From: Natranaerovirga hydrolytica
GTDB lineage: Bacteria; Bacillota; Clostridia; Lachnospirales; DSM-24629
Length of the DNA: 64,000 bases
Direction of reading: 5' to 3'
Assembly (NCBI RefSeq): GCF_004339095.1
Contig: NZ_SMGQ01000015.1
Span: 98,383-162,382 of the forward strand
The notes beneath the pieces are model-generated. The model worked only from the letters and a program-made list of their open reading frames with translations, searched no databases and was not told where the DNA came from. The translations under genes were made by a program, and so were the position numbers. This document shows, in pieces, positions 25,263 through 34,184 of the stretch (the stretch's first letter is position 1; each line of letters starts with the position of its first letter).

Positions 25263-26411
25263 TTAAACCAAAGATTTTACGGCATTAGCAACAGCATCAA
25301 CTACTCTTGAATCAAATGCTTCTGGTATAATGTTATCTTCATTAAGCTGGTCTGCACTTATCAGTTTGGCAATGGCTTTGGCAGCAGCTAATTTCATATC
25401 TTCCGTTATTTGTGTGGCATGGCTTTCTAAAGCACCTTTGAAAATTCCAGGAAATGCCAATACATTATTGACTTGATTAGGAAAATCAGAACGACCTGTA
25501 CCAACTACTTTTGCACCAGCAGCTTTTGCAACATCAGGCATAATTTCTGGCACTGGATTAGCCATAGCAAAAATAATCGGATCCTTTGACATCGTCTGAA
25601 CCATTTCTTTGGTTAAGATATTTGGAGCAGAAACACCAACAAAAATATCAGCATTTTCTAAGGCTTTCGTTAAGTCTCCTTCTTCATTGTTATTATTAGT
25701 GATGTTTGCCATTTCTTTTTGAGCCCAATTTAACCAAGGGGCATCCGGTCTAAGAATACCTTCTTTATCACACATAATAATATTTTTTACACCATATAAT
25801 AATAATAGCTTTGCAATAGCAATACCTGCTGAACCAGCGCCATTAACAACGACTTTACAATCCTTTTCATTTTTATTTACCAATTTTAATGCATTGATAA
25901 CCCCTGCTAATACCACAATAGCTGTACCATGTTGATCATCATGAAAGACAGGAATGTCTAAAGTTTCTTTTAAAGCATTTTCAATCTCAAAACATCTAGG
26001 TGCAGCAATATCTTCAAGATTAATGCCACCAAAAGTAGGTGCTAATAACTTAACCGCTTGAATAATCTCTTCAGTGTCTTGGGTGTCAAGACATATGGGA
26101 AAGGCATTAACTCCAGCAAATTCCTTGAATAAAACGCATTTACCTTCCATAACGGGCATAGCAGCATGAGGGCCAATATTACCTAATCCTAAAACAGCAC
26201 TACCATCAGATATGACAGCTACAGTATTGCCTTTTAGGGTATAGTTATAAACCTCATCTTGATTAGCAAATATCTCTTTACAAGGTTCTGCAACACCTGG
26301 TGTATAAGCAAGAGCTAAATCTTCACTGGTTTTTACAGAACACTTGGATGTGGTTTCAATCTTTCCTTTCCACTCTTTATGTAAAGCAAGTGCCTTTTCT
26401 CGTGTGTTCAT
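25263..26411 (-). CDS. Malic enzyme (NAD(P)-dependent, oxaloacetate-decarboxylating type)
   Basis: Oxidatively decarboxylates malate to pyruvate. The 382-residue single-domain-pair form is the short bacterial type. Landmarks are [14 protein letters not shown] at the N terminus, [18 protein letters not shown], the metal site [15 protein letters not shown], the Rossmann loop [11 protein letters not shown] and [13 protein letters not shown] 26411 is preferred over an upstream in-frame start (26 extra residues) because GAGGTG lies 6 bp before it and the promoter lies inside that extension. Monocistronic between promoter and terminator. Confidence 0.95.
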   Translation of the reverse strand: MNTREKALALHKEWKGKIETTSKCSVKTSEDLALAYTPGVAEPCKEIFANQDEVYNYTLKGNTVAVISDGSAVLGLGNIGPHAAMPVMEGKCVLFKEFAGVNAFPICLDTQDTEEIIQAVKLLAPTFGGINLEDIAAPRCFEIENALKETLDIPVFHDDQHGTAIVVLAGVINALKLVNKNEKDCKVVVNGAGSAGIAIAKLLLLYGVKNIIMCDKEGILRPDAPWLNWAQKEMANITNNNNEEGDLTKALENADIFVGVSAPNILTKEMVQTMSKDPIIFAMANPVPEIMPDVAKAAGAKVVGTGRSDFPNQVNNVLAFPGIFKGALESHATQITEDMKLAAAKAIAKLISADQLNEDNIIPEAFDSRVVDAVANAVKSLV

Positions 26412-26433
26412 TTTATTCACCTCATTATATTTT

Positions 26434-26462
26434 CTAATAATCTTAAAAGCCCAGATTATCAA
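26434..26462 (-). promoter_or_regulatory. Promoter of the malic enzyme gene
   Basis: On the minus strand TTGATA (26462-26457), 17-bp spacer, TATTAG (26439-26434). The rest of the 308-bp divergent gap to 26719 is AT-rich and no clear plus-strand promoter was identified in it. Confidence 0.55.
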
Positions 26463-26719
26463 TAGATTTTGAATGGTTAAAGTATCCAAATTTAAGATAT
26501 CATAGTGCTAAAGTAAAAGCAAGGATTAAGTGATGATATGTTTGAAATAAATGGTTGATAAGTATAAATACAAGGTTTAAGGAAAGTATATTTAGTTAAG
26601 AAGTAAAGAAAATTGCATGTTCATTTTTTGTTCTAAATAAAAGTGAGTAAGAATATCAATAATTATAGACAAACTTTATAGAATAAACATTTTTGAAAAA
26701 AGGAAGGGAGTTTTATTGA

Positions 26720-27370
26720 ATGACGGACAAAATTATAAGAAACAACCAAGTAAATTTAATCGGTAAGGTATTGACGGATTTTGAATTTAGTCATGAAGTG
26801 TTTGGGGAAGGTTTTTATACTTTTGAAATTGAGGTGCCAAGATTAAGTGAAGCAGTAGATGTTATTCCCGTATTGGTTTCAGATCGACTCATTAATGTAG
26901 ATGAGAAAGTTAAGGGGAAATTTATAGATATTAAAGGACAGTTTAGATCCTATAATAGACAAGAAAATGGTAGAAACAGATTGCTTCTTACAGTTTTTGT
27001 TAGAGAAATTTCAGTGTTAGAAGATGAAAAAATCAACAGAAATCCTAATTACATATATCTAGATGGATATGTTTGTAAAAATCCAGTATATAGAACCACA
27101 CCATTTGGACGTGAAATAACGGATTTATTAATTGCAGTGAATCGACCTTATAATAAATCTGATTACATTCCTTGTATTAGTTGGGGAAGAAACTCAAGAT
27201 TTGCCAAAGAATTTTCTGTAGGACAGAATATAAGGGTATGGGGAAGGATACAAAGCAGAACCTATCAAAAGAAATATGATGAGGACAATATTGTTACAAG
27301 GATTGCCTATGAAGTATCCGTATCCAAAATGGAAGTTGTTGAGGAAGAAAATGAGGAAGCAAATGGATAG
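26720..27370 (+). CDS. Double OB-fold single-stranded-DNA-binding-like protein
   Basis: A 216-residue protein with two tandem OB-like halves. The first (NNQVNLIGKVLTDFEFSHE) and second (NYIYLDGYVCKNPVYRTTP then EITDLLIAVNR) both resemble the opening strands of bacterial SSB, and the second half has the SSB-like PCISWGRNSRFAKEF and VRVWGRIQSRTYQKK-type strands. It lacks the acidic aromatic C-terminal tip of canonical SSB, ending instead in a Glu-rich tail. It is probably an accessory ssDNA-binding protein; the main SSB is expected elsewhere. Confidence 0.72.
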   Translation: MTDKIIRNNQVNLIGKVLTDFEFSHEVFGEGFYTFEIEVPRLSEAVDVIPVLVSDRLINVDEKVKGKFIDIKGQFRSYNRQENGRNRLLLTVFVREISVLEDEKINRNPNYIYLDGYVCKNPVYRTTPFGREITDLLIAVNRPYNKSDYIPCISWGRNSRFAKEFSVGQNIRVWGRIQSRTYQKKYDEDNIVTRIAYEVSVSKMEVVEEENEEANG

Positions 27371-27462
27371 AGATACCAAAAACTTGAAAAGAGATGGGTA
27401 ATATAATATAATTAAGAAAGAAAATATCAATTTTAAAATTAAAAAAAATGTCTATACTAATA

Positions 27463-27568
27463 GTATGTCAGTCTAATTACCAAATTTCCTTGCAAGGATT
27501 TGGAGATGACACGTTCATTGATAACCTGTGCAGCTACTAGGTTTGGAGTTGCATTGGGCAGGTTAATA
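27463..27568 (+). repeat. Dispersed ~100-bp hairpin repeat, copy R3
   Basis: A copy of the R1/R2 element. Its first hairpin (27480-27503) pairs CCAAAT with ATTTGG around the palindrome CCTTGCAAGG. Its second structure pairs TAACCTG (27522-27528) with CAGGTTA (27559-27565). Bases differ from R1/R2 in both arms yet pairing is kept. It ends 100 bp before the adenosyltransferase gene; the remainder of this gap has no gene. Confidence 0.7.
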
Positions 27569-27668
27569 GGTAAGGACAAAAAAAGTTGCTTTATAACATT
27601 AAGAAATACGAATATATATAAATTGATTCATTTATATGTAACCAGGATTAGAGTTAGGAGCTGGTTTA

Positions 27669-28199
27669 GTGAAGAAAGGTTTAACACAAGTTTATTGTGG
27701 TACCGGAAAAGGAAAAACAACAGCAGCCATTGGCCAAGGTGTTAGAGCAACAGGTCACGGCTTAAAAGTTATAATGATACAGTTTTTAAAAGGCAGACCA
27801 ACAGGTGAAGTAGAGGCTTTGAAAAATTTAGAACCTGAATTTAAGGTTTTTAAATTTGAAAAGCAAAAAAAATTCTTTTTTGAAATGGATGAAGAACAAA
27901 AAGCAGACTTAAAAAGCGATATAAAAAATGCCTTGAATTTTGCAAAAAAAGTTTTAGATACAAAAGAATGTGACGTACTTATATTAGATGAAATATTAGG
28001 TGTTATAGAAAATCAATTGTTTACAGAGGATGAAATTATTAACTTAATTGAGAACAAAAGTGATGAAATAGAATTGATTATAACCGGTAGAATCTTACCA
28101 GAACGTATAAAATCTATGGCAGATTATATTTCTACAATTGAAGAAACCAAACACCCTTTTTATAAAGGGGTTACGGCAAGAAAAGGAATAGAATACTAA
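27669..28199 (+). CDS. Corrinoid adenosyltransferase (CobA/CobO/BtuR family)
   Basis: Adds the 5'-deoxyadenosyl group to cob(I)alamin or its precursor. The 176-residue length fits. The family's modified P-loop VYCGTGKGKTTAAIGQ is at the N terminus, followed by VIMIQFLKG, VLILDEILG and LIITGR. A GTG start with TAGGAG 8 bp upstream. No cobalamin riboswitch signature was found before it; instead repeat R3 lies there. It stands alone rather than in a cob operon. Confidence 0.92.
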   Translation: MKKGLTQVYCGTGKGKTTAAIGQGVRATGHGLKVIMIQFLKGRPTGEVEALKNLEPEFKVFKFEKQKKFFFEMDEEQKADLKSDIKNALNFAKKVLDTKECDVLILDEILGVIENQLFTEDEIINLIENKSDEIELIITGRILPERIKSMADYISTIEETKHPFYKGVTARKGIEY

Positions 28200-28234
28200 T
28201 AGAATAATTAGTTTTATTAAAGAATCCCTTTAAT

Positions 28235-28263
28235 TTGACAACTTTTTTTATTAATGGTATCAT
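28235..28263 (+). promoter_or_regulatory. Strong candidate promoter upstream of the lysine riboswitch
   Basis: TTGACA (28235-28240), 17-bp spacer, TATCAT (28258-28263). It lies 218 bp upstream of the aptamer and has no open frame directly downstream, so it would give a long leader or a short RNA. Confidence 0.5.
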
Positions 28264-28442
28264 GTAAAAAAATGACGTACTATTTTAAGAGCAATTGACA
28301 CAGCTTATTGATAGAGGGTCACACATTCTATTATTAGTCTAAAGTTATTCTTAATTGATCAGCAGAAAGTATAATATATTTCATATTACAATAGGATACA
28401 AATTTTCAATAAAGGCAAGAGTTACACGTGGGTATAAACAGT

Positions 28443-28472
28443 TTGACTTTTTGACCTTTATACAAATATATA
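28443..28472 (+). promoter_or_regulatory. Probable promoter of the asd-dapA-dapB leader
   Basis: TTGACT (28443-28448), 18-bp spacer, TATATA (28467-28472), just ahead of the aptamer's first strand. Confidence 0.5.
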
Positions 28473-28480
28473 AGTTGATA

Positions 28481-28643
28481 CGGTAGAGGTGCGTTTTTAA
28501 TGAGTCGATAATTGGATGTATTCAGGTACATAAGAAGATTATCAAAAGGTAAAAGCGCCGAAGAGAAGAAAAACCTGTAACTTTCTTTTCTGGGGGTATG
28601 GTTAAGAACTATATCACTGTCATCCATTGATGAAGTGCTACCT
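28481..28643 (+). promoter_or_regulatory. Lysine riboswitch (L-box) aptamer
   Basis: The conserved lysine-aptamer blocks appear in order: GGTAGAGGTGCG, a GAGTC turn, AGCGCCGAAGAG, CTGGGGGTATGG, CACTGTC and a closing GTGCTACC. The first and last blocks form P1 (GGTAG with CTACC). The arrangement matches the five-helix junction of the lysC-type riboswitch. It lies before lysine and diaminopimelate pathway genes and is followed by an intrinsic terminator, so lysine is expected to switch transcription off. Confidence 0.93.
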
Positions 28644-28674
28644 AAAGATTAAATTACATTAAGTCGTAATCTTT

Positions 28675-28706
28675 AGCCGGCCATATACAATATCGCCGGC
28701 TTTTTA
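28675..28706 (+). terminator. Riboswitch expression-platform terminator
   Basis: AGCCGGC (28675-28681) pairs with GCCGGCT (28695-28701), with a further ATA/TAT inside, and is followed by TTTTT. A second hairpin between the aptamer and this terminator (TAAAGATTA with TAATCTTTA, about 28642-28674) extends the regulatory region. Confidence 0.88.
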
Positions 28707-28747
28707 AATAACAAAAGAATTGAATTCATTTAAACTGGAGGATGAAA

Positions 28748-29743
28748 ATGAAAAAAATTAATTTAGCAATTGTTGGAGCATCTGGTATGGTTGGTCGAAC
28801 TTTTTTAGAAGTTTTAAGTGAAAAAGAGTTGCCCATTGATAACCTATATCTATTTGCTTCAAAAAGATCAGCAGGACAAAGTGTAACGTTTAAAGATAAA
28901 GAATATGTTATAGAGGAACTTACTGAAAGTTCTTTTGATAGAAACATAGACATTGCATTATTCTCTGCAGGTGGAGGAACAAGTTTGAAATTTGCACCTA
29001 TTGCTGCAAGCAAAGGCTGTATTGTTATTGACAATAGTTCTGCTTGGAGAATGGATCCAGAAGTACCATTGGTTGTGCCAGAAGTGAACCCAGAAGATAT
29101 CTTTAAGCACAAAGGGATCATTGCAAATCCAAACTGTTCAACCATACAAGCAATGGTGGCCATTAAACCGCTACATGATAAATACAAAGTGAAACGTATT
29201 GTTTACTCAACGTATCAAGCTGTATCTGGTGCAGGTATGGAAGGATGGAGTGATTTAGAAGAAGGCATAAAAGGCAGTGAACCTAAAAAATTCCCACATC
29301 CAATTTATAACAACTGTTTGCCACATATTGATGTGTTCTTAGACAATGGTTATACAAAAGAAGAAATGAAAATGGTTAATGAAACAAGAAAAATACTACA
29401 TGACAATGAATTGAAAATTACAGCAACAGCAGTAAGAGTTCCTGTATTCAATAGCCATAGTGAAGCCATTAATCTTGAGTTTGAAAAAGACTTTGAATTA
29501 GATGACTTAAAACAAACATTAAAAGATTCAAAAGGCGTTGTCATACAAGATGATGTAAGCAAGAATGAATATCCAATAGCTACAAAAGCATCAGGATACG
29601 ATGAAGTGTTTATTGGAAGAATACGTAGAGATGAAAGTGTAGACAGCGGTGTTAACTTATGGGTAGTGGCAGACAATATTAGAAAAGGTGCTGCAAGCAA
29701 TACAGTCCAAATCGCAGAAGTAATCATTGATTCTATGCAATAA
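28748..29743 (+). CDS. asd: Aspartate-semialdehyde dehydrogenase
   Basis: Reduces aspartyl phosphate to aspartate semialdehyde, the branch point for lysine, DAP, threonine and methionine. The dinucleotide loop GASGMVG (10-16) and catalytic Cys130 in NPNCSTIQ are visible, with a C-terminal GRIRRDESVDSGVNLWVVADN. ATG 28748 is preferred to the in-frame ATG at 28742 for spacing to GGAGG. First gene of the asd-dapA-dapB operon under the lysine riboswitch. Confidence 0.96.
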   Translation: MKKINLAIVGASGMVGRTFLEVLSEKELPIDNLYLFASKRSAGQSVTFKDKEYVIEELTESSFDRNIDIALFSAGGGTSLKFAPIAASKGCIVIDNSSAWRMDPEVPLVVPEVNPEDIFKHKGIIANPNCSTIQAMVAIKPLHDKYKVKRIVYSTYQAVSGAGMEGWSDLEEGIKGSEPKKFPHPIYNNCLPHIDVFLDNGYTKEEMKMVNETRKILHDNELKITATAVRVPVFNSHSEAINLEFEKDFELDDLKQTLKDSKGVVIQDDVSKNEYPIATKASGYDEVFIGRIRRDESVDSGVNLWVVADNIRKGAASNTVQIAEVIIDSMQ

Positions 29744-29771
29744 AAAAAAGATGAATTTTAGGAGGAAAATT

Positions 29772-30653
29772 ATGTCTTTATTTACAGGCTCAGGAGTAGC
29801 CATCGTCACGCCATTTAATGATAATATGGACGTGAATTATGATAAACTAAAAGAATTAATCGAGTACCAAATTAAAAATAAAACAGATGCTATTATAATA
29901 TGTGGAACAACAGGAGAAGCATCAACTTTATCAGATGAAGAACAATTGGAATGTATCAAATTTGCAGTTGAACAAGTTAATGGACGTGTTCCTGTTATTG
30001 CAGGGACAGGTAGTAATGATACAAAACATGGTATCCATTTATCAAAAGAAGCAGAAAAATTAGGTGCAGATGGCTTATTACTAGCAACACCTTATTATAA
30101 TAAAACCAGTCAAAAAGGTTTAATAGAGCATTTTACTCAAATTGCTCATGCTGTTAAAATACCTATTATGCTATACAATGTGCCTTCAAGAACAGGGCTT
30201 AATATGTTACCTCAAACCGTATTAGAACTGACGAAAGTAGACAATATTGTAGCTATGAAAGAAGCTAGTGGAGACATATCACAAGTTGCTGAATTAATGC
30301 ATTATTGTAAGGGTAAAATAGATTTATACTCAGGTAATGATGATATTGTTGTACCGTTATTATCCCTAGGAGGGAAAGGTGTTGTATCTGTAGCAGCTAA
30401 TGTGATTCCAAAAGATATGCACGATATAGTAGAAAAATATATGAACAACGAAAAAGAAGCAAGCTTAGATATTCAACTAAAAAGATTACCTCTTATTAAT
30501 GGATTGTTCTCAGACGTTAATCCAATTCCAGTAAAAGAAGCTTTAAATATGATTAACTTTGAAGTTGGAAAATGTAGAAGTCCGTTAACGACAATGGTAG
30601 ATGAAGATAGAGAAGCATTAGAAAAAATATTAAAAGAACAAGGTTTACAATAG
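29772..30653 (+). CDS. dapA: 4-hydroxy-tetrahydrodipicolinate synthase
   Basis: Condenses aspartate semialdehyde with pyruvate, the committed step to DAP and lysine. Schiff-base Lys163 (VAMKEASGD), Tyr135 in YNVPSRTG and the GTTGEA loop (45-50) are all present in a 293-residue TIM barrel. An upstream in-frame ATG inside the end of asd is rejected because AGGAGG lies directly before 29772. 28 bp after asd. Confidence 0.96.
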   Translation: MSLFTGSGVAIVTPFNDNMDVNYDKLKELIEYQIKNKTDAIIICGTTGEASTLSDEEQLECIKFAVEQVNGRVPVIAGTGSNDTKHGIHLSKEAEKLGADGLLLATPYYNKTSQKGLIEHFTQIAHAVKIPIMLYNVPSRTGLNMLPQTVLELTKVDNIVAMKEASGDISQVAELMHYCKGKIDLYSGNDDIVVPLLSLGGKGVVSVAANVIPKDMHDIVEKYMNNEKEASLDIQLKRLPLINGLFSDVNPIPVKEALNMINFEVGKCRSPLTTMVDEDREALEKILKEQGLQ

Positions 30654-30683
30654 AAAAAAACATAACAAAAAGGAGTTATACCA

Positions 30684-31442
30684 ATGATTAAAATAATAAT
30701 GCACGGTTGTAATGGTAAGATGGGTCAAGTTATTTCTGATTTAGTAAAAGCAGATAAAGAAGCTGAAATTGTTGCAGGAATTGACTCAAAAGATAGTATC
30801 GATAATGGATACCCAGTTTTCACAGATATTACAAAATGTGATGTAAAGGCAGATGTGATTATTGATTTCTCAATCGCTAAAGCTGTAGATGCTTTAATTG
30901 ATTTTGCAATAGAAAAAAGTATGCCTTTGGTTTTATGTACAACAGGTTTATCAGAAGCCCAAATTAAAAAAGTGGAAGATGCAAGCGGGATTATTCCAGT
31001 TCTTAGATCTTCTAATATGTCATTGGGTGTTAATGCGTTAGTTAGCATTGCAAAAGCAGCCACAGAAATACTGGCTAAAAGCAACTATGATATAGAGATT
31101 ATTGAAAAACATCACAATCAAAAAGTAGATGCCCCAAGTGGTACAGCCATAATGTTTGCAGAAGCAATTAATGAAGTATTAAACAACACATACTCATACA
31201 ACTATGACAGACACGAGTCTAATGACCCAAGACCAAAAGAAGAAATTGGTATGCATACCATAAGAGGTGGAACCATTGTAGGAGAACACTCTATATTATT
31301 TGCAGGTCAAGATGAAGTGATCGAGCTGAAGCACACAGCACAATCAAAAGCAATATTTGCTAATGGATCTATTAAAGCAGCAAAATATTTAACTAAGAAA
31401 TCAAGTGGTTTATACGATATGAACAATGTGATTTTTGGGTAA
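30684..31442 (+). CDS. dapB: 4-hydroxy-tetrahydrodipicolinate reductase
   Basis: Next step in DAP synthesis. The nucleotide-binding loop MHGCNGKMGQ is at the N terminus, with a Cys where most relatives have Ala or Gly. The substrate and catalytic block EKHHNQKVDAPSGTA (141-155) is present. A 252-residue protein, AAAGGAG ribosome site, 30 bp after dapA. Its product supplies DAP for the wall and dipicolinate for spores, consistent with a spore-former. Last gene before the terminator. Confidence 0.96.
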   Translation: MIKIIMHGCNGKMGQVISDLVKADKEAEIVAGIDSKDSIDNGYPVFTDITKCDVKADVIIDFSIAKAVDALIDFAIEKSMPLVLCTTGLSEAQIKKVEDASGIIPVLRSSNMSLGVNALVSIAKAATEILAKSNYDIEIIEKHHNQKVDAPSGTAIMFAEAINEVLNNTYSYNYDRHESNDPRPKEEIGMHTIRGGTIVGEHSILFAGQDEVIELKHTAQSKAIFANGSIKAAKYLTKKSSGLYDMNNVIFG

Positions 31443-31487
31443 CCACAGGTAAAATTAATAGAATGATATCAATTTAATCATAAAATA

Positions 31488-31526
31488 AAAAAACGCTTAG
31501 CAGACCAATCTGCTAAGCGTTTTTTA
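31488..31526. terminator. Bidirectional terminator between dapB and htpG
   Basis: AAAAAACGCTTAGCAGA (31488-31504) pairs with TCTGCTAAGCGTTTTTT around a CCAA loop, giving T-runs on both strands for the converging genes. Confidence 0.9.
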
Positions 31527-31528
31527 GT

Positions 31529-33412
31529 TTATAATGCCAATTTAGATAACAATTGATTGCTGCGCTTAATAAACTTTGTCATAGACTCTGGTGGCAAAGG
31601 TTTATGGCTAAGCAATGCCAAGTCATAGAGTTGTTCACAAATCATTTTAATATCGTCTACCTTGGTTTCATCCTCATTATTCGTTAACAAGTATTGAACC
31701 AATTGATTTTTATTATTTAAAACAAGGGTTTCATCGCTAGGCATATTGGCCCCTAAGTCACCTAACCCGTACATTTTACTCATTTCTTGCATACGTCTAG
31801 ATTCTTCAGATAATAGCATAATAGAAGATAAGTCCTCTGTTTTAAGAGATTCTACCTTAACTTTTAAGGTGTCATTATTTAACACATCTTTAAATAACTT
31901 TTCTAAAGTCTCTGTAGCCGGTTTTAAATCTTCTTCGCTAGATGCTTCTTTTAAATGATCTGATAAATCAGAGTCAATACGTTGGAACTTCACATCTTGT
32001 TCTTGAGCTTCCATATGGGACATAAACGCTTGGTCAATGGAGTGATCTAAAACAATGGCATCCATTTCATATTGTTTGAACAAATCAATGTACTGAGATT
32101 GTTGTTGTTCATCACTTACATAAAAGACTTTATCTTTATTTTTCTCTTTATTCTTTTCCATATAATCTTTTAAAGAAACGTATTCACCATAAATGCTTTT
32201 ATAGATAATGATATCTTTTACTTTATCATAAAATTTATTGTCTTTTAAAGAACCAAACTTAACAAAGGGGTGAATGTCGCCCCAGAACTTTTTAAAGTTA
32301 TCATTTTCTGTTTTGTACAGCCCTGTTAATTTATCAGCCACTTTTTTGGTAATGTAATCAGAGATTTTCTTAACAAATCCATCATTTTGTAAGAAACTTC
32401 TTGATACATTAAGTGGTAAGTCAGGACAATCAATGACCCCTTTTAACAATAATAAAAATTCAGGAATAACTTCTTTAATATTATCAGCTACAAATACTTG
32501 ATTATTAAAGAGTTTAATTTGCCCTTCCATGGATTCAAATTCATTATTGATCTTTGGAAAATACAATATGCCTTTTAAGTTAAAAGGATAGTCCATATTC
32601 AAATGAATCCAGAATAAGGGTTCTTTAAAGTCCATAAAAACTTTTTTATAAAATGCTTTATAATCTTCTTCAGAACAATCATTAGGGTGTTTTAACCATA
32701 ATGGGTTGGTATCATTAAGAGGCTTGATTTCTTCTTGTTCTTCTTTTTCTTCGGATGCATCCTCTTTTTTGGCTTCTTCTTTACCTTCTTCAATAAAGAA
32801 AATATCATAAGGCATAAAAGAACAATATTTTTCAATGGTAGTTCTTAATGTATAGGCATTAAGAAAATCCTTGCCATCATCACCAATGTGTAATGTAATG
32901 GTTGTTCCTCTTTGGGTTCTTGAGCCTTCTGTAAGAGAAAACTCTGTTCCTCCATCACATTCCCATAAAGCTGGAGCAGCACCATCTTCGTAAGATAAGG
33001 TGTCAATGGTTACTGTTTCTGCTACCATAAAAGCAGAATAAAAACCTAATCCAAAATGTCCAATAATCTGTTCTTGATTGGCTTTGTCTTTATATTTGTC
33101 TAAGAAATCTTCTGCTCCTGAAAAAGCAATTTGATTAATGTATTTTTTGATTTCTTCAGCAGTCATACCAATACCATTATCTATAATCTTAATGGTTTTA
33201 TCTTTTTCATTTAATACAACGTCTACTTTAAAGGTTGTATTTTCTGGTAAGGTATACTCGCTCATAACATCTAATTTTTTTAACTTTGTAATTGCATCAC
33301 AAGCATTAGAGATTAATTCTCTAACAAATATGTCGTGGTCTGAATAAAGCCACTTTTTGATGATTGGAAAAATATTTTCACTATGAATGGATAAACTTCC
33401 ACTTTCATTCAT
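31529..33412 (-). CDS. htpG: Molecular chaperone HtpG (Hsp90 family)
   Basis: ATP-dependent Hsp90 chaperone of 627 residues. N-terminal GHKL ATPase landmarks: ELISNACDAITKL, DNGIGM, GHFGLGFYSAF and a GTTITLHI strand. A Glu/Lys-rich linker near residues 215-235 separates it from the middle domain (NVSRSFLQND). The start at 33412 gives MNESGSLSIHSE, the conserved opening; 22 further in-frame residues overlap the promoter and are not used. Transcribed from a strong promoter immediately downstream of a perfect CIRCE element. Confidence 0.96.
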   Translation of the reverse strand: MNESGSLSIHSENIFPIIKKWLYSDHDIFVRELISNACDAITKLKKLDVMSEYTLPENTTFKVDVVLNEKDKTIKIIDNGIGMTAEEIKKYINQIAFSGAEDFLDKYKDKANQEQIIGHFGLGFYSAFMVAETVTIDTLSYEDGAAPALWECDGGTEFSLTEGSRTQRGTTITLHIGDDGKDFLNAYTLRTTIEKYCSFMPYDIFFIEEGKEEAKKEDASEEKEEQEEIKPLNDTNPLWLKHPNDCSEEDYKAFYKKVFMDFKEPLFWIHLNMDYPFNLKGILYFPKINNEFESMEGQIKLFNNQVFVADNIKEVIPEFLLLLKGVIDCPDLPLNVSRSFLQNDGFVKKISDYITKKVADKLTGLYKTENDNFKKFWGDIHPFVKFGSLKDNKFYDKVKDIIIYKSIYGEYVSLKDYMEKNKEKNKDKVFYVSDEQQQSQYIDLFKQYEMDAIVLDHSIDQAFMSHMEAQEQDVKFQRIDSDLSDHLKEASSEEDLKPATETLEKLFKDVLNNDTLKVKVESLKTEDLSSIMLLSEESRRMQEMSKMYGLGDLGANMPSDETLVLNNKNQLVQYLLTNNEDETKVDDIKMICEQLYDLALLSHKPLPPESMTKFIKRSNQLLSKLAL

Positions 33413-33449
33413 TATATCATGACCTCCTATAAATAAATTTCTATGTATA

Positions 33450-33478
33450 ATAATAATATTACTAAAAAGGGATGTCAA
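33450..33478 (-). promoter_or_regulatory. Promoter of htpG
   Basis: On the minus strand TTGACA (33478-33473), 17-bp spacer, TATTAT (33455-33450). Confidence 0.8.
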
Positions 33479-33485
33479 GACAAAA

Positions 33486-33512
33486 TTAGCACTCTATGAG
33501 ATAGAGTGCTAA
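33486..33512. promoter_or_regulatory. CIRCE element (HrcA operator)
   Basis: TTAGCACTC, nine bases, GAGTGCTAA: a perfect match to the CIRCE consensus in both arms. It lies 7 bp upstream of the htpG -35 box, so HrcA control of htpG is inferred. As an inverted repeat beside the end of the preceding minus-strand gene it may also act as a weak terminator. Confidence 0.9.
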
Positions 33513-33532
33513 TTTTTTTAGCAGAAGTGTCT

Positions 33533-34024
33533 TTAGTCAACGATGATTTCATTTTTTGTAAAAAACTTACGTGTGTAGTCATCCCATAACTGTTCTATGG
33601 TCTTATCCAATGTAAATATTTTTAAAGACGTTCCAGTGGTACAAGTTAAAATATTATCGCTATACTTGATATTAAGAAATAAACCGTCAATTTGGTCAGT
33701 TGCTATGTCTAAATGATGATAGGCTATAAATTTGTGTATTTTTTCAGGTGGTAATGAAAAAATAATTTTTAAAGATAAAGGAGGTTTTTGTCCTTTTATA
33801 ATAGTAAAAACAATGTTTTTAACCTTACACCACTGAATTAATTCTTGGGTATCTAAGGTCTCTAACTCACCTGTATCAAAATACTGCTTATTAAGGGTAC
33901 CTGTAATATTAAAATTAGTAAAAGTAGCAATATCCACATTAGAAACATTATAATCATCAAACAAATGGCTTTTAAACAATTTTTCCATAAAATCTTTTAT
34001 TTCAACGGCTCTTAAAGAAATCAT
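33533..34024 (-). CDS. DUF5721-like hypothetical protein
   Basis: A 163-residue soluble protein with alternating strands and helices, opening MISLRAVEIKDFMEKLFKS and a central PPLSLKIIFSLPPEK. This resembles the clostridial DUF5721 family of unknown function (recognised from memory, moderate certainty). The start at 34024 follows GGAGCG; nine upstream in-frame residues lack a ribosome site. It is the gene immediately before htpG on the same strand, separated by the CIRCE element. Confidence 0.6.
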   Translation of the reverse strand: MISLRAVEIKDFMEKLFKSHLFDDYNVSNVDIATFTNFNITGTLNKQYFDTGELETLDTQELIQWCKVKNIVFTIIKGQKPPLSLKIIFSLPPEKIHKFIAYHHLDIATDQIDGLFLNIKYSDNILTCTTGTSLKIFTLDKTIEQLWDDYTRKFFTKNEIIVD

Positions 34025-34184
34025 AATACGCTCCAATCTAAAAACATACAATTATCATTATACCATTAAAAACCTTCTTGCATAATGGCTTATAGTAGTA
34101 TATTACCTAAGATTGAATAGACTTGCAAGAGAATACTGTTGAAATAATATTTTAAGAAGGTCTATTATTATGTAAAACAAAAGG

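Noticed and set aside
27371..27668. Possible cobalamin riboswitch before the corrinoid adenosyltransferase gene
   Set aside because: No B12-box or GCCACTG-type core was found; the region is explained by repeat R3.
27500..27745. 81-codon plus-strand open frame before the adenosyltransferase gene
   Set aside because: Runs through repeat R3 and into the adenosyltransferase gene in another frame; composition is not protein-like and no ribosome site is present.
28406..28627. 73-codon minus-strand open frame
   Set aside because: Lies exactly over the lysine riboswitch, whose conserved blocks explain the sequence.
29350..29727. 125-codon minus-strand open frame within asd
   Set aside because: Antisense shadow of asd, which has all its catalytic motifs.
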